A stretch of DNA of 64,000 nucleotides, from assembly GCA_963932145.1 (NCBI GenBank), contig OZ010581.1:83028802-83092801 (forward strand), in the 5' to 3' direction. Below, in pieces: positions 21,406 through 34,145 of this stretch; the stretch's first letter is position 1; each line of letters begins with the position of its first letter. The position numbers and the translations under genes are program-made. The notes under the pieces were generated by a model. It saw only the letters and a list, made by a program, of their open reading frames with translations, had not been told where the DNA came from and did no database searches. This DNA comes from Acanthosepion lycidas (lineage: Eukaryota; Mollusca; Cephalopoda; Sepiida; Sepiidae).

Positions 21406-23543
21406 CATTTTTTTTTACTTTTTCTTTACCTATTGACAACGATTTTTCAAAATGGGTGCCTATTTATTCTTAATGCTCTCAGTTGTTCTTTTCATGTTTT
21501 GCAAACGAAATGAGTCAGCCTGCCGGCAGTTCAAACTAATTCTATTTCTTTTGTTTATTAAATTATTTACCTTCTTAAATTCTATGAATTTGCATTTTCT
21601 CCTCCATACATAGATTACAATTTTTGTTCCTGCTTCTCATTTCTCATTATATATATATAACGAGTCTAATATTCAGTGACAATGTTTTAGCGACTTAAAA
21701 AATAAATCTATATATTAACCTGACCTTATACAACAGTGATAAGGAGGTGTTGAAAAATTTTTTAAAATTAAAAAATACTTACTTGGATTCAATTCGCGCT
21801 CAGCACGCGAAGCTCGGAATAAACACTCATATTAGTATTCAAAATAACTCAAAAACACATCTTAAACAGTCAAATATGAAGAAAAATTAACAACACTTAA
21901 AAACAAGCCCCTTTAAAATGGCTAAAAATGTCTGAAAGACCTTGGGACAATGGATATTTTGGACAATTTTTGCACTCCCTTACTCCCACTACTAAACTGA
22001 AAATGTAAGAATACTGGAAAAACCAAATAAAAAATTAATGAAATTTCTTAGTGTGCCATATTCAATAAAACATGTTTATAAGAAAGGTTGCTGCCTATAT
22101 ATATATATATATATATAAAATTCATTTATTTTTTACCTTACCTTTATTTAAGACAACCAGTGTGCGTACTTTCGTCTTTATGCAAATGCTGATAAAATGT
22201 AATTGGTTCTTGTAAGAATTTAAATACAGCGATCAAGAAAACAAGCGAGTTCACACCTTATTTTGATATTTATTTAATATTATCTCGCACTTTATAAGGA
22301 GTTTAGTATGACAGATTTTCTAGACTTTGACTCCATGTACTAAGAACTGAGAGATTGAGACGGACTGAACCTGGAATGGTGCGCGTGAGTGAAGTGCCTG
22401 TTTATGTGCATGTGTGAGGTTAAGATGATATCTCGGCTAAACCCATAACTACCCTTCCCTTCATCTGGTAATCAAGCAACCTAATCAAGCGATTCCAACA
22501 TTTTCAGTGACGTGGAAGATTTGTACACATCAACTCATACTGAGACTCCGCTTAGACACAAAGAACTGAATTATACATTTTATTTTTTTACTTTTTTTCA
22601 ACTTGTGTCTACTTACCAAACTAGTAATCTCTTGATTTTTTCCCAGTAGAATATGTTTTATTTTTGTTTGTGACGGTTTATACTTGTATGTTTGATGTTT
22701 TCAACAGACTGGATATAGTTTCTTGTCTCCTTTTTTTTAACTCTTGCAGTTGATAGTTAAGCTTATCCATTGACTCATATCAGAAAATTTTGCAGTTTTT
22801 TTTTTAATTCTCTCTAACTCTGTAAAGAAGGATCAATGCACAAAAATGTTAAGTCTCACAAAATGTGTATTTATTTCACTAGAAAATCTCTCATGATTCC
22901 TCTGATAATTGGCTACTTATAAGACCAGTTGTATGTATTTAGTGTGAACTTAGAAAACTCTGCATACTGTAACAGGATAAGTCGTGTTGTATAAAGACTG
23001 ATAATGCAAGATAATCAACCAGGAGAGTTCTACTGTAAAAGTTTTATTGAAGGAATGTTGAAGAATGTTGAACACGATGACTATTTGAAGAATAAAACAA
23101 AATTTAGAAATGCTGCTTTTCTCTGGGAATTTTTTGTCGAATAATGTTCATTCTAAGGAATAGTGTTGATTTCGCTTGTCCATTATTAATAATACTTATT
23201 TTATAGAGAAAAGCGATATACATTAGTTCATTTTTTTAATTCATCAATCTTGACCGATGTGATTTTTGTTTACTTTCTAAGGATTTTAACTGAGATTCAA
23301 ACAGATTGATGGAACAGCAAAACCTACATTTTCTTATGCGAAATTTAATATTTTTCATAGATACAGTTTCACATCACTTAGTAAACTATTGTTAACAGTT
23401 GATAATGATTAAAATAAATGACAGTAGTAAATGATAGGGATGGTAACAAATGTTTGGGTCCCAGCTATGGGAAAATAGTTAACTCACAAACTGGGTCAAA
23501 CAAAACACTATGAAAGTGTAAAAATAGGTTTTTATAGTAAAAA
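19958..23543. other. Long AT-rich stretch, no gene seen
   Basis: Contains (TA)n runs at 21361-21404 and 22098-22117. Patches at 20290-20480 and 22300-22560 are more complex but match nothing I know, and no frame exceeds about 60 codons. Confidence 0.5.
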
Positions 23544-23768
23544 TACCAGCAACACATTTTGAAAAAAATTATTACCAGCAATACATGTTCGAAAAAAATT
23601 ATTACCAGCAATACACTTATGAAAAAAATATTACCAGTAATACATTTTTGAAAAAAAATTTATCAACAATACATTTTTAAAAAAATTATTACCAACAAGA
23701 CATTTCGGAAAAACAAATATTACCAACAACATATTTTTGAAAAGAAAAAAATATTACCAACAATAAAA
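23544..23768. repeat. Minisatellite, about 30 bp x 7.5
   Basis: The consensus unit is ACCA(G/A)CAATACATTTTTGA plus an A-rich tail ending in ATT. Seven full units of 29-34 bp plus a partial one are present, differing mainly in the length of the A-run. Minus-strand frames at 23689-23989 partly read through the repeat and are not genes. Confidence 0.9.
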
Positions 23769-25954
23769 ATTTTATCGGCATTAAATAACCCATTGAGGTT
23801 GATATACCGTAAAGAAAACAAACAAACCAAACCATAATCATCAATACTATCAGTGGAGAAAAACCCTGCCAACTCTTTTTTTTCTCTTGTTGAAAGAATC
23901 TGAAATTCAAAACGAAACGACTTCTGATTGTACTGAATTGATCCTCTATCTACTTTTAAAGGTTTTGCCACTGAAAAAAAAAATACCACTGGCCTGATTA
24001 AATGGAAACGTTAAAATGCTCAGCCAATTGGGTTTGGAGAATATTTGGAGAATATTTGGAGAATCCTGACCTAAAGAGGCGAGCTTCTCCCGAGTTTATT
24101 TTACTACGCATTTTTCACTCCCATCATTATTTTACTATGCATTTTTCATTTCTACTAAAACCTTATCAAGAGAATTTTAGTTACTACACTAAAATGGATT
24201 TTTACTTCAAATTTATACATTTTTTTTTTTCAGCCAAAAATTTAGAAATATTAATTTCATAGCTTTTCATAGCTAATAACGATGATTATATTATTGACAA
24301 ATAAATTGAATGTTTTTATGTTTTTATAGTTGAACGGAATTTTCATTTTGTCTTCAAAACTTACTTTCCAAACAACCTCATGAGCACTTTGGTACATTTC
24401 AAATAAAATTTGTATATTTCAGTTCTTTTATTTATAATACATTGATTGATAAAGTATTGAAAATTATACATAAAGATATTTTCAATAACAAATTACAGAT
24501 ATTTTCAACAAGTTGTTGCGGAAATTATATGTTCATGAATGAACAAATTGGGAGTATAAAAATTATGTACCACTATGTTCCGGAAAAAGAAGACAACTAG
24601 CATTGAACATCTGGATTTGAACACCAAGTACTGGAACTCGTCCAAGTAATAAGTAATAATTTTTAATTACTAAGTTTTATAATATAATTTTCACCAAATC
24701 TCTGAATATTAAAATTTATATGTACAAATATTTTCTAGCAATGGAATTTTCGGTTCCAAGTCTGAAAATCAGTTAAATTTTCAACAAACTAATCAAATTA
24801 TTGAATTTAAAAGTTATAATAATATATCATATTTCAATACCAGTTTCTTTAAATTATGAAAAGTGAGAGTGTAGATGTAATGAAGGAACATATGCTAACT
24901 AAGCAAAACTGTTAACGATAAATATGTCCTTTATTCCATTTGCGATTTTTGTTTTTAACGTTTTTAATGGAACTAGAAATGTTATCTCGAGTGAGATAGG
25001 CATTAAATCGATAACAGTAAAATTATTTTTAAGTTACTTATACAAATCCGAATTTCATCAAGGTTTATTTAATTATCCGTACATTATCAATGTGTTGTAT
25101 AGATTTTTCAGGTGTCATCCTATCAAACATGACTGAACTTATTCATATTATTCATAAACAAAATAATGCTGTCATTTTCTTGATGCTTGCTGTCAAATGA
25201 TTATTTATTATTATATTGAGAATAATAATCAAAGGGTCAGTTAAGTCTATTGGTATTATTAAACCTATTAGTAATTGTATTTTATTGGTAAGCTTATTTG
25301 TTAGTGATCCTATTAGTAATTGTATTTTAGTAATATATTTTATTAGCTCGGTGGAATCTCACTTTCTGTGCTTAAATCATGAATGATCATATCTATTCTG
25401 GGCATTGCACAATTACTGTAGTTGTGAGTTTTTTGTCTTTCTCAAATGGTAATAATGACATTGTTAGTATTTTAGTTACGGAACTTTTCTGGATCTCTAG
25501 TTACTAGCATATTTACTATATTATAAGTAGAATTCCTTTGCAAGAGGAAAAAATCTTGTGGTTAAATCTATTTTGTTAATAAACTGTTAATAAGGTATTT
25601 GTCATAACAAATATGTACTTATATCAGCATGTAAAGCTGTTATTTAGCAATGGTTATCAAAACATTATCAATAACCGATGTACATTTTAAACTTTTGGTA
25701 GGATTTCATTATATGAGGTAATACTAAAATTTATATTTGAAGTTTGAAGATAAAATACAAAAGAATTAATACATTTTCATGATAGGGGAAAATAATTTGT
25801 ATTATTTACATGTTAAATAATGATTTATATTTTGACGAATTCATAGATTTAGTAAATATTTTTAAATAAATGTCTTTAAAAACTTTCCTTATGTAAAATA
25901 TTATTCTCGTTCTATTTCACCATTTTTCACTTTTTTATTTTGTTTTTTAACCGT
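23769..25954. other. AT-rich, no gene seen
   Basis: Small duplications only: TTGGAGAATA three times at 24032-24064, and CCTATTAGTAATTGTATTTTA twice at about 25264 and 25308. The open frames 24002-24262 and 24924-25136 show no domain. Confidence 0.5.
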
Positions 25955-26720
25955 TTCATCCCAAGTAAGTGAAAGAGCAACGAGAAGACTTAGTCAGGAA
26001 GAAAGGACAAAAAAGGAACAGGATTCTAGAAGACAGAAGATGGTGATTGACGTTGCATTTAAATTTTTGAAGATTATACTTATCAGGGAAGCAGAAAATC
26101 AGAAGCAAGTTCCACAGGTAAAAAGTGAGAGAAAAATATGTTAGAGTAGAAGTGGTAGTTACATCTAACTAGTTCAAGAGTAAAACGGTGAAACCTAGTT
26201 GCCAATCTAGTAGCATGCTTAAATTCATGAAGTCGAAGCACTAGGGAAAAAAGCTCATCAGAACAGTTGTCATGAAAATATTTGTAGAAATGACAGAAGG
26301 AAGCAACGTCACGTCGGTGAGAAAGTGACTGAAGTCAAGATGCCTGGTCAGGTTCGATTATATTTCAAACCTTTCTTTGAATTTTGTCAAGAATCTCGAG
26401 ATGTACAAAAGAAACACAAGACCAGATGTGGCAGCAGTATTCAATGCACAGACGAACGATAGATTTATAAATATGCAAGATGGATTCTGACGAGAAAAGA
26501 TTTCTAGCACGACACAGTGAATCCACTTTTCCTTGCAGTAGACTTAGCAATTGATTTGATACAGTCACTCCACTTCATGTCAGTGGAAAACACGAGTCGA
26601 AGAAGACGTAAAGTGTTGCACTTCTGGAGTAGAGGTTCAGCCATGCTGATGGAAGGGAGGAAAGATGCCCCGTGGTGATTAAATAAAAGCAGTTTTGTTT
26701 TGGTGGTGTTTAAATTTACA
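25955..26720 (-). pseudogene. CR1/Jockey-like LINE, 3' half
   Basis: The minus strand shows LLSLLQGKVDSLCRARNLFSS (about 26490-26555) followed by ILHIYKSIVRLCIEYCCHIW (about 26410-26475) and LEILDKIQRKV, the thumb region of CR1-type RT. Downstream is the C-terminal and UTR block shared with the copies at 13740 and 52230. One frame of 67 codons stays open (26365-26568), but flanking stops break the gene. On the minus strand the element begins near 26720, inside the RT domain. Confidence 0.8.
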
Positions 26721-27539
26721 AACTATTTCTTACTCATTTTGCAGTTGTGATAAGTGTTTAAGGATAGTGGTTTTTAAATACTTGTAGCGATTATAATCTA
26801 ATACACTCGAATTTTATTTATTGTCATAGAAATACCATTTTCCTATCTGAATAGAGTCATTAATAGATTCGTGTGTAGTAAATTAACTGGTTATAGTATA
26901 GCAAATAAAATTTGCCTATATTAATATGGATAATAGGTAAAAACAATTTGTGCAGCGATAAAGTCAATATTTTGAGCTTGTAGAAAGTGTCAGACGCATA
27001 ATCCAGAAGTCGTGCTTACAAATCATTCAGCTGCATAAAATCACTTTTGTAAAAAATAATCTATAATATATTAAATAGGTATATTTAAAAACGAAATAAA
27101 AAGTATAGAGAAGAAAAATTATTTTCTCTGATGCATTCTATGTCAGCTAATTAAGACAAGACCAATAAACACGTCTTTGTAAGATGCTGAAAGATGCATT
27201 TTGTATTGAGAGAAAATTAGTCTTTTCCACATCGTCTGGAGGAAGGAAGCTCCCAGCTTGCTGTGCTATCGCTTCTCTTCTTTTCTGGTTTTGCGATTTG
27301 CTTCGAAAATGCGGCGGGGGGGCGGTACTGGTAAATCTTGTATCGTCATGTTTACCTGTTGGCAGCCTCTGTGACCACTAATAGTAATTGATTCTACAGG
27401 AAATGAGACGCTTTTTTAAGGACCCTTGAATCTTTTCAGAGGGACCTCTCGTCTCTCCTAACCTTCGAAAAGAAGCAAACGTATTCCGTCGAAGAAAGCA
27501 AAGAAACACCATTCTTATTTCTTCTTCTTTCTTCTTATT
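26721..27539. other. Spacer with a GC-richer patch
   Basis: Bases 27225-27500 are noticeably GC-richer and include a G-run (GCGGCGGGGGGGCGG near 27312). The 65-codon frame at 27184-27381 has no known domain. It could be an old repeat or an untranslated exon. Confidence 0.35.
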
Positions 27540-28245
27540 CTTCTTCTGTTATATGCCGTGTTCCTACATGACGTGGGGGAACATGGTTCTCCACAATTTC
27601 CTATCCTTCGTAGATATAAGTAATGATTGTCTCCTTACTATCTCTCCCAGTCTTTGTTCTGCTAACCATTTACACAAGCTCCGTTAGGGTAGGTTACTCG
27701 ATGTTTCCATCTACCAATCTTACCTTCAGTATATACCCTTAAATTCTCTAAACCATCTTTCTTCATTATGTGCCCCAAACATTTCAACTGTCTCTTTATG
27801 ATTCTAAGTATAGGTAAACATTTTGATTAAAGGAAATGTTGCTCACATACCCTGTACATGTTATTCTCATCATCTTTCTGTAGAACCACGTCGCTGTTAG
27901 CTCAAGTTTCCTCTTCATCTGTGAGGAGATTGTCCCGCATTTGTTACCATATAGGAGGATTGCTATTACATTACTAGTTCAGCATTCTTTTCTTTGTTTC
28001 TAGAGAATTTTTTCCATTTCTGAATACTTGTTTAGCCTCTTTCCTATTCTTATGCACCATCGATTTTCTGTGTCACATTTTCTGTCATCTGTTAAAACAT
28101 TTCCCAGATAAATACATTTCTGTACTTACATGATTTTAACATGTCCAGTTTTGTAGCTCGCGTGTTCTGTTGTTCCTCTTGCTGACAGCCATACTTTCTG
28201 TCTTCTTACAGTTGAAAAAAATAAGACTTGAAAGAATCTTTACAT
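27540..28245 (-). pseudogene. RTE-like LINE, C-terminal half
   Basis: A minus-strand copy covers the part after the RT palm down to the end of the element. Plus-strand landmarks are TTCTTCTTCTGTTATATGCCGTGTTCC, CTTTGTTCTGCTAACCATTTACACAAG, TCTTTCTTCATTATGTGCCCCAAACATTTCAACTGTCTCTT and GTTCCTCTTGCTGACAGCCA, all shared with the copies at 44975 and 46965. Frames are broken by indels. The copy ends at a (CT)n(TA)n microsatellite. Confidence 0.72.
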
Positions 28246-28252
28246 CTATATA

Positions 28253-28253
<1 letters not shown>

Positions 28254-28342
<89 letters not shown>
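28254..28342. repeat. (CT)n(TA)n compound microsatellite
   Basis: About 36 bases of CT followed by about 50 bases of TA, directly beside the truncated end of an RTE-like copy. Confidence 0.95.
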
Positions 28343-28345
<3 letters not shown>

Positions 28346-28374
28346 TTGATATTTCCACCTCTTTAACCTTAACC

Positions 28375-29910
28375 ACAAGCTCTTCGAGAATTTAGAGAAA
28401 AAAAACTTTAATGATGCAATTAATTTCAAGGAAAACATTAGCAACTACAACAGTGTATTTTCATTCGTGTCCTTTGGTGCAAAGATAAATGTCATACCTG
28501 GCTGAGGAGCATATAGTTTCAGAATGCGAGGGCAAATTTATCATTATACTATCAATCTTCATCCTGAAACAGAACGAAGGCTTTATAGACATCACTAACT
28601 CTGTTGAAGCTGCAAGGACAGGAATGGCTGCACCACCAAACAGAAACAGCTTGCCAAATATCATGGTTACCATACATGACATCATTAGTGACTGCAATCA
28701 TTATACTCAAGCATCCACATATAAGCACTCACTAGAACAGGAAGAGATAAATCGTGCAAGAGAACAAAATTAAGATGTCAGAATTGTTACTATACACTTT
28801 ATGCTTACAGACTCCCTTTATATTTTCCTGATCCACAGACAATATATTTTCTAGCACGACATCAAGAACACGACACATGCTTATCAGCAAGGTTTAAGCT
28901 GAACATAGCGAATCCCAATACTCTGCAGTATTTGTATTACCAATATTCCCACCTATTAATGAAATACAAAGACAGTGGACATTCAAACAAAGAGGTTTCC
29001 ATAAGATTGCCAGCAAAATATATAGGGTCAGTTTAAGAGATTCTGAAAGATTTTATTTGCAGTTTTATTTCCTCCATGTTCCAGGAGTAACGAATTATCA
29101 ATATTTAAAAACTGTCAGTGAAGTTGTTGTAGGTACTTTCAAAGAAGCTTGCATGATGCATTATTTCTTACACGATCATGCCGAGTAAAATAGAGTGCTG
29201 AGAGAAGCAACAATTTGCACACATTGTCAACTTGCTAATGCACTTTAAGTATAGGAAACTCACACACATGAAATAATTGAAAATTAGCGAAAAGAGGGTT
29301 TTGAAGGACTTGTCCTTCAGATTTTAGATCAGTTCAAAACTCAATAGTTGACAATGTATTCTCAAATGCTACTTTAGACAACTATGCCACGCATGATATT
29401 GACCCTTGACACCCCACCGCCCGCCGAAAACGCCGATTCTTTGTGCATCAATGAGAAAGTATTTCAAAAAATTCCTGAGGAAGTTATCACATACCTTAAT
29501 GTGGACTCTGTTAAAGAAGGTAATGATGATGAGGGAACTGTATATTCTCCTGAATTTTTTAACACTCTGGCTCCTTCCGGTATGCCACCTCACAGGCTTA
29601 ATCTAAAGCGCGAGGCAATAGTTATGCTCTTACGTAATCTTTCTTTACAACAAGTTCTATACAATGATGCTAGATTGAAAGTTACGAATCTGCACAAGAG
29701 CTGCATATAAGCAGAGCTGATTACTGGATCCCAGGTCTTCATCAGTATTAATTGTTAGACTCAAATAATGGCAATTTACCATTTGTTCTAGAAAGAAAAC
29801 AGTTCCGTTTGTGGCTGTGTTTTTCTATGACTATTAACAATCCCCAAGGACAAGCATTTGAGGAAGTTGGTATCTTCTTTCCCGAGCCAGTATTCTCACC
29901 ATGAATATAT
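28375..29910 (+). pseudogene. Helitron (Rep/helicase) remnant with large internal deletion
   Basis: The plus strand reads NDAINFKENISNYNSVFSF (about 28410-28470) and AYSFRMRGQIYHYTINLHPE, the Helitron-like N-terminal domain. It then reads PDPQTIYFLARHQEHD (about 28833-28880), SARFKLNIANPNTLQYLYYQ, RDSERFYLQFYFLHVPGVTN and TFKEACMMHYFLHDH (up to about 29190). The Rep HUH region and most of the PIF1-type helicase are then missing, and the frame resumes at 29384-29710 with ILTLDTPPPAENADS...EFFNTLAPSGMPPHRLNLK and the REAIVMLLRNL block. The end is SMTINNPQGQAFEEVGIFFPEPVF (about 29826-29895), which includes helicase motif VI. Its order matches Helitron polyproteins. Several stops and frame changes confirm a dead copy. 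Confidence 0.85.
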
Positions 29911-31106
29911 TCCATTTCTGGCATCCACTAGCATTTTTGAATGCATAATAATTTAATTAAAATCTTTCGAAGTGTTAAATTTATTTAGATTTTGATAAAC
30001 ATTGTAAAAGCCTAAGTAACAGCTTGATAAGCACGCTTCAACAAGATAGATGTTTTTATCGTTCCTATTTTCAACTTACAAACTACAAAAAGAACGTTAT
30101 ATATATCAATATCTATATAATAATAAACCTGTTCACACTCAAAATAGGTCACATTTGCCTATTTCCATTCATTGGATTTTACATCTGTAAATATATTATG
30201 CATGTGGAATCTGATAATTTGTTCACCTTCTTCATACGCACAAGATTCTACTGCTAAATTGGGCGAAAAGAAAACAGATGTGGGCGGTAAAATGAATATG
30301 ATGTGGTATCATGGCATCAATGTTGATGTTTTCAGTTTAATTTTCATTAGTTTTCTCCTTCATACTTGGTTACTGTAAACTTGTATCGCAACTCTAATAT
30401 TACAATAAATGCATAAATTTGGAATCTAACTCTTTTTACAGAAAATGACAAAGTACAAATCTCAATCAATATACCGTTCATCCCAAGTTATTACAAAGCA
30501 AACATCAACATTTATCATCGAAAAGTGATAGAAATTAAAATTCTTTGTCTGTATAAACAACATTGAATGGAATATTTATAGAGCAACGTAAAAAGAAAGA
30601 AAAACAGGAAAGAAAGAAAGAAAAGGAAAATTGAAACTCGCGTTTATTAAGTAAAATGATATATATATTAATTACTTCAAACTTTATTACAGTGAATACC
30701 TATTTAAAATAAACGTTCCATTTTTATTAACCAATGTTTAATGCGCATACCTCCCTACGTATTTGAGAAATCTAAAATGTGCTCACCGACATGGAACGAA
30801 CCTGCACCTATCTTTGTAAGGAAATCTACCGTTTAACCCAAACACTCAGACACGAAGGACAATACAATAGGCATGGCTCTTTTTAGGCTATTTAAAGAAA
30901 ACTCAAATCATGTTTCTTGGGGAAATCTATTGAGTTTCGTGTCTGAAATGTAAACAAAACCATTTTTAAAGAATTAATGGATTTATTTTTAATCCTATTG
31001 TCGGATTTATTTCCTCCTAAATTCTGACACCACCACTTAGGGGAGTTATCTTTAAACTATATTTACTTGAGAAAACCCTTTCTCACTCTCTTTCTTTCAT
31101 TTTCAG
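29911..31106. other. AT-rich, no gene seen
   Basis: No Helitron 3' hairpin plus CTRR end could be identified just after the remnant. Open frames at 30024-30378 are AT-driven. Confidence 0.45.
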
Positions 31107-31332
31107 CGAACTGCGACTATGTAAAGCACTTGCAGAAGATACGCGTTCCCACTTGTGGGGAAATTCCATGAACATTACACACACACATATACACACGTAC
31201 ATACGTACGAACATTCACTCACGCATTTCTTGGAACACAAGCTTTACACAATTATTTGTTACACATGCACATTATTGTTTTTGTAATTTGTATCTGTATA
31301 TATTGTTAAATTTCCAAATTGAGCATAGCTAA
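31107..31332 (+). other. Possible terminal exon, product unknown
   Basis: A good polypyrimidine tract with AG (TCTCTTTCTTTCATTTTCAG) ends at 31106. A frame of 74 codons stays open from there to TAA at 31330-31332, starting ELRLCKALAEDTRSHLWGN. After about 20 codons the sequence turns into CA/TA-rich repeat-like DNA, which weakens the case. No domain recognised. Confidence 0.2.
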
Positions 31333-32105
31333 AAAAATATTTCTACTTAGTTATATTATATTCTAAGTATTTACTATGCTCAACTCAATATTTAGGGTTT
31401 TAGACATATTGCAAAAGAAGTTTTTCTTAAAAAAGCCTTTAAAAATTTTATGCGCTCAATAGTTTTGCGCGTTAGTGTACACTGATGTGCAAAAAAGTTT
31501 CGTATACAGGTTTTGTGAATAGAGTTTCGTATCTTATATAGGAAATATCAACGGATACTACAGCGTGATCCAAATTTCCAAGAGGACAGAGTCTCAAAAC
31601 ACGACAAGAGTTGGGAAAGAAGCTAAGGAACAATTCCAGTAAGAATGTTGGTCCGAGTTATAAGGGAAAAACAAGTAATACTATTTGACAGAGAGAATGA
31701 GCAACAGAAAAATTATCTGAATATAGGCTACATCAGCAGTATTAGATTGATGAAGCTATACGTCATGAGTATTCGCAACTGAATGTAGAGTGAGAGAGAG
31801 TCATTTCTCTACTGTGAGAAAAGACTCATTTAACGAATTTGTTTGTTTTTTTTCCAACGAGCCCTGAAAAAAGGACAAGAATATAAGACTTTGTAGATTC
31901 TGTTTTCCGCTATTGGTTGTCATGAGGAATCCCAATTAATTTAATCAAGTTTAGTTAAGTTAACCAAGTCTAATTAAGTTATCAAAGATTATGTATATAA
32001 GTTTTCATAAATAAAAAATAGCCTCCCAGAAAAATATTCGAATGTGAAGTAAAACTTCGAACACACAAATGCATATTCACACATACACACACACATCAGG
32101 CGCAC
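31333..32105. other. AT-rich, no gene seen
   Basis: The 31480-31800 part is more complex (CTGATGTGCAAAAAAGTTTCGTATACAG near 31480) and may be a transposon relic, but no frame supports a family. Confidence 0.4.
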
Positions 32106-32119
32106 AAAGACACCTGCAC

Positions 32120-32128
32120 TCACATAAG

Positions 32129-32190
<62 letters not shown>
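32120..32190. repeat. (CA)n(TA)n microsatellite
   Basis: CA units followed by TA units. The 75-codon minus-strand frame across it is an artefact of the repeat. Confidence 0.95.
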
Positions 32191-32195
<5 letters not shown>

Positions 32196-32364
32196 TAACA
32201 TTTTTGAAATGAACAAACAGATCTTTATTTGATGATATACAAAGGCGTGTTGTGAAATTAGGCTCTAATCTTTAAAAAGAATAGCATTGTAAATTTTTAG
32301 TTTGAATTTTTAAGAGTTTTTTTTATTTCACAAAAATGCACTTACTCCTATTAACATCAAATTT

Positions 32365-32417
<53 letters not shown>

Positions 32418-32970
32418 AAAACATTTTTTGCAATATCAAATGTCTAACTTCATATATCTTATTTTAAGTCCCAAAACTACAAGTTCTTTAAGAGGCGATA
32501 GTTTCAGGAGATTAAAAAAAGTGTTCATAGGTGAATATCTCGAATATTCCGTCAAATAATCTGATTCTTGAATTTCGCTCAAATGTTTTGCTTTTACTTT
32601 TAATTCATTTCAATCGTGCAAACTGTTCATAAGGAAACAACAATTTACTTTTTACTATTTTTTGTTTCAATTCTTGGAATTTTTTAAGGACTCTCAAAAA
32701 TGCATATACTTACATCTGATCTCTCGTTTTGCATCTCAAAGAAAAACCTCATAAAACGATTTGTCGAAACCACACAGACATAAAAGAATTTTTACTTAGT
32801 TTCTCTTTACTTTCCTTATGAATTGGAACGAAATAATGTAGGGCTTGGATTTTAGATGATAACAATGACTGTAAACATTCTCCTATTCAAAAATAGTTTC
32901 AGAGCTCATTTAATATACTTAAAAGAAATTACATTTGCCCAAAAGAATATTGCTAATTCAGTATACTATG

Positions 32971-33028
<58 letters not shown>

Positions 33029-33341
33029 TACATAAATCCTTTATTATGTAAATATTTTAGAAGAACTTTAAGGCTATTCCATAGAAATTTTTCGTATTTT
33101 CGTGCTTGTGTTTTTATGTGTTAGTTTTAATGTCACATTTCGCCGATTTGTTCTTCAGCTTTTTTTCTTTTTCAGGTGTTAAGAACGCCCTCTTATAGAT
33201 CTAGACACCTGTTATAGTGCTCGTAGTTCTGCTTAATAACATTGTAAGGAAAACACTGGAACAAGAGATTAGTGAAGAAAGGATTTAATGACATGAAATA
33301 CATGAATTAATAATACAATAATAGCGAATACTATATTTCAG
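32191..33341. other. AT-rich with two (TA)n runs
   Basis: (TA)n at 32370-32411 and 32971-33026; no gene signature otherwise. Confidence 0.6.
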
Positions 33342-33480
33342 TGCGGCAATGCATACGACTCAACGCTACGTATTGCGACCCACTTTGCGACTACTCTTCC
33401 TATGAGCAGACGTCCTACTCACAGCGAATGGACGAGTTTATATTCGACAATAAGTGTAGAGAAGGTCGGTCGTCTTTCTG
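33342..33480 (+). other. Exon-like island, product unknown
   Basis: A GC-richer island starts right after an acceptor-like CTATATTTCAG (AG at 33340-33341). Two plus-strand frames are open: one starting VRQCIRLNATYCDPLCDYSS at 33341 (stop at 33539), another starting CGNAYDSTLRIATHF at 33342. A GT at about 33463 (GAGAAG/GTCGG) could be a donor. The CpG content is higher than nearby. It may be an exon or an unrecognised repeat. Confidence 0.2.
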
Positions 33481-34145
33481 CACAACACCATCAAAGATTT
33501 CTGCAAACAAAATTTATCTTCAAAAACAAGACATAATATAATCTTTCAATATATTCACGATACAGTGGCAATAATATTTTTTGTATCAGCAGGTTTTATC
33601 GATTGATTTTTATTTAGTAAACAAAGGTACGTTGCTTTGAACTCGTTAGTGGCTTATGCAAGCTTTTGGCTTACTGATATACCCAGCCACTTTCACCCTA
33701 AGACATCTATTATATTATCTACTGATTATTTCAATTTAATTCCAAAGAAAGTAATTAGACTCTTTTTCAGTTCATCAATGTTCAGCGATACACAACTTTG
33801 TTACTTTATACCTGATTATAATTTTTCTTTTCAACGTTCTTCTATATTTTAGGTGTCGCGTTGTTCTCTCTTGTATTCCCTGGAACAGACCATCATATAC
33901 ACTCAGAGCACCTGTTAACTTCAAAACGAAAGTTTAATTCGTCTGTTTTTTTTATTTTAACAACTGAAACATTTTAGAACAGAACAGCCTTCATTTAAAC
34001 TTAAAACTTAGGAAGACACTATTTTGCCGGTCACTGCACAATAACGACCCCCACTTTATTTGTTTTCAGCATAACTGCTGTGACATTATGAAAGAAATCT
34101 AAACTATTTATTCATAAAAAACAAGTTTATTTATTTGGTTATCAA
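33481..34145. other. AT-rich, no gene seen
   Basis: Another acceptor-like site, TTCTATATTTTAG, ends at 33852 before a slightly GC-richer stretch, without a convincing frame. Confidence 0.4.

Noticed and set aside
23544..23768. CRISPR-like array
   Set aside because: Units are head-to-tail without distinct spacers; the A-run varies in length as in a minisatellite, and the organism appears to be an animal.
28489..28773. Separate 94-codon gene
   Set aside because: It lies within the Helitron remnant in a frame beside the conserved blocks, and has no independent support.
33170..33910. A second solo LTR (TGTTAAG...GTTAACTTC)
   Set aside because: The ends do not form proper TG/CA termini with a flanking duplication.
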